From a virus, in the IMG/VR virus record IMGVR_UViG_3300008259_000347, positions 1 to 64,000 of that record: a stretch of 64,000 bases of DNA. One strand, 5' to 3'. The translations under genes were made by a program, and so were the position numbers. The notes below the pieces were generated by a model that worked only from the letters and a program-made list of their open reading frames with translations, ran no database searches and was not told where the DNA came from. Positions 63,506-64,000 of this stretch are shown here, piece by piece; positions within the stretch are counted from its first letter, which is position 1, and the number at the start of each line of letters is the position of its first letter.

Positions 63506-64000
63506 GTTAGGAACTGTGGGTTTTGAAAGATATAATATCAAAACTTTTCCAGAGAATCATTATTTTATTAAATTACAAGAATGGATAGACCAAAATATTG
63601 AGGCTAATAAATTTTTCAATTATATTATAGTTAACGGTATTCCTATACATTTTGATTATAGATACAAATCTGTAGGTATATGTTTTAGTGGAGGCGCAGA
63701 CAGTACGATGTTATTGTATCTATTGGCTACAATAATAAAAAAATTTAATTTTCAGATTAAAATTTATCCTATATCGGTAACAAGATTTTATCACTTAGAC
63801 GATTTTAGTGATACATCTAGAAATAAAATTCTTGATTATTTAAAGGAAATTTTTCCTAATATAATAGAATCTACTATACAAGGATTTTTACCTTCTATAT
63901 TTGAAAAAATTTCTATTAAAAGTTTGCAATTGGATGATACTATTTCTTCTCATATAGAATATTTAATAGATAACAATGCTACTACAGATGTAGTATATTT
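63498..64000 (+). CDS. Second PP-loop ATPase, incomplete at window end
   Basis: 167 codons to the window edge without a stop. FDYRYKSVGICFSGGADSTMLL contains a PP-loop SGGADST (64-70), paralogous to 61345-62202 (SGGADSS). N-terminal part matches in layout: a short lead, then YIIVNGIPIHFDYRY like FNGLDIPFNTSW. The zinc-type CGxCWWC end, if present, is beyond the window. ATG overlaps the preceding stop by 8 bases, continuing the operon to the right. Confidence 0.65.
   Translation, partial: MTKLGTVGFERYNIKTFPENHYFIKLQEWIDQNIEANKFFNYIIVNGIPIHFDYRYKSVGICFSGGADSTMLLYLLATIIKKFNFQIKIYPISVTRFYHLDDFSDTSRNKILDYLKEIFPNIIESTIQGFLPSIFEKISIKSLQLDDTISSHIEYLIDNNATTDVVY

Overview
The window is about 64 kb of a T4-like (tailed, contractile, myovirus-type) marine phage genome. 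The evidence is a recognisable T4-type set: prohead protease gp21, scaffold gp22-like, portal gp20, recombination nuclease gp46/gp47, late sigma factor gp55 and baseplate proteins gp53, gp5, gp25, gp6, gp7 and gp26. The sequence is AT-rich, late-promoter-like TAAATA boxes precede several structural genes, and long YHYH and beta-propeller insertions decorate the giant baseplate protein, as in marine cyanophage and pelagiphage relatives. No photosynthesis gene or convincing tRNA is present, so the host cannot be named from this window.

Layout. (1) Positions 1-7457, minus strand: head module (scaffold, protease, acidic core protein, a sialyltransferase/DUF115-like protein, a small protein, portal) and a tape-measure-like protein. 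(2) 7516-8570, plus: gp26 with a probable -1 frameshift into a downstream coding extension. (3) 8574-14862, minus: a putative internal head protein, a 440-bp hairpin-rich non-coding stretch, a GIY-YIG nuclease, an Hc1-like protein, gp46, gp47, a 52-residue protein and gp55, led by a strong sigma-70 promoter. (4) 14938-50546, plus: tail and baseplate genes (gp48/54-type, gp53, a hub-associated protein, gp5, gp25, gp6, giant gp7), then tail-fibre and fibre-like paralogues. (5) 50608-64000, plus: a continuous accessory operon of at least 16 overlapping genes. It encodes four GT-A-like glycosyltransferase candidates in two paralogous pairs, two methyltransferase-like proteins, five radical SAM proteins and two PP-loop ATPases, with the radical SAM and PP-loop genes alternating at the right end.

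How they work together. Regions 1-4 build head, tail and baseplate. gp55, made from a host-type promoter, would redirect RNA polymerase to the TAAATA-type late promoters, one of which overlaps gp55's own promoter on the opposite strand. Region 5 looks like one biosynthetic or modification pathway directly after the fibre genes. Its chemistry (glycosyl and methyl transfer, radical SAM, ATP-dependent activation) suggests modification of a virion surface, cell-surface glycan or nucleobase, but the product cannot be read from sequence. This is the best candidate for an undescribed system.

Quality warning. Five places break reading frames in otherwise intact large genes: about 16497, 31418 and 40620, plus two perfect tandem duplications (56 bp at 41863-41974, 47 bp at 56750-56843). 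They may be assembly errors. Reads should be checked before treating them as biology.
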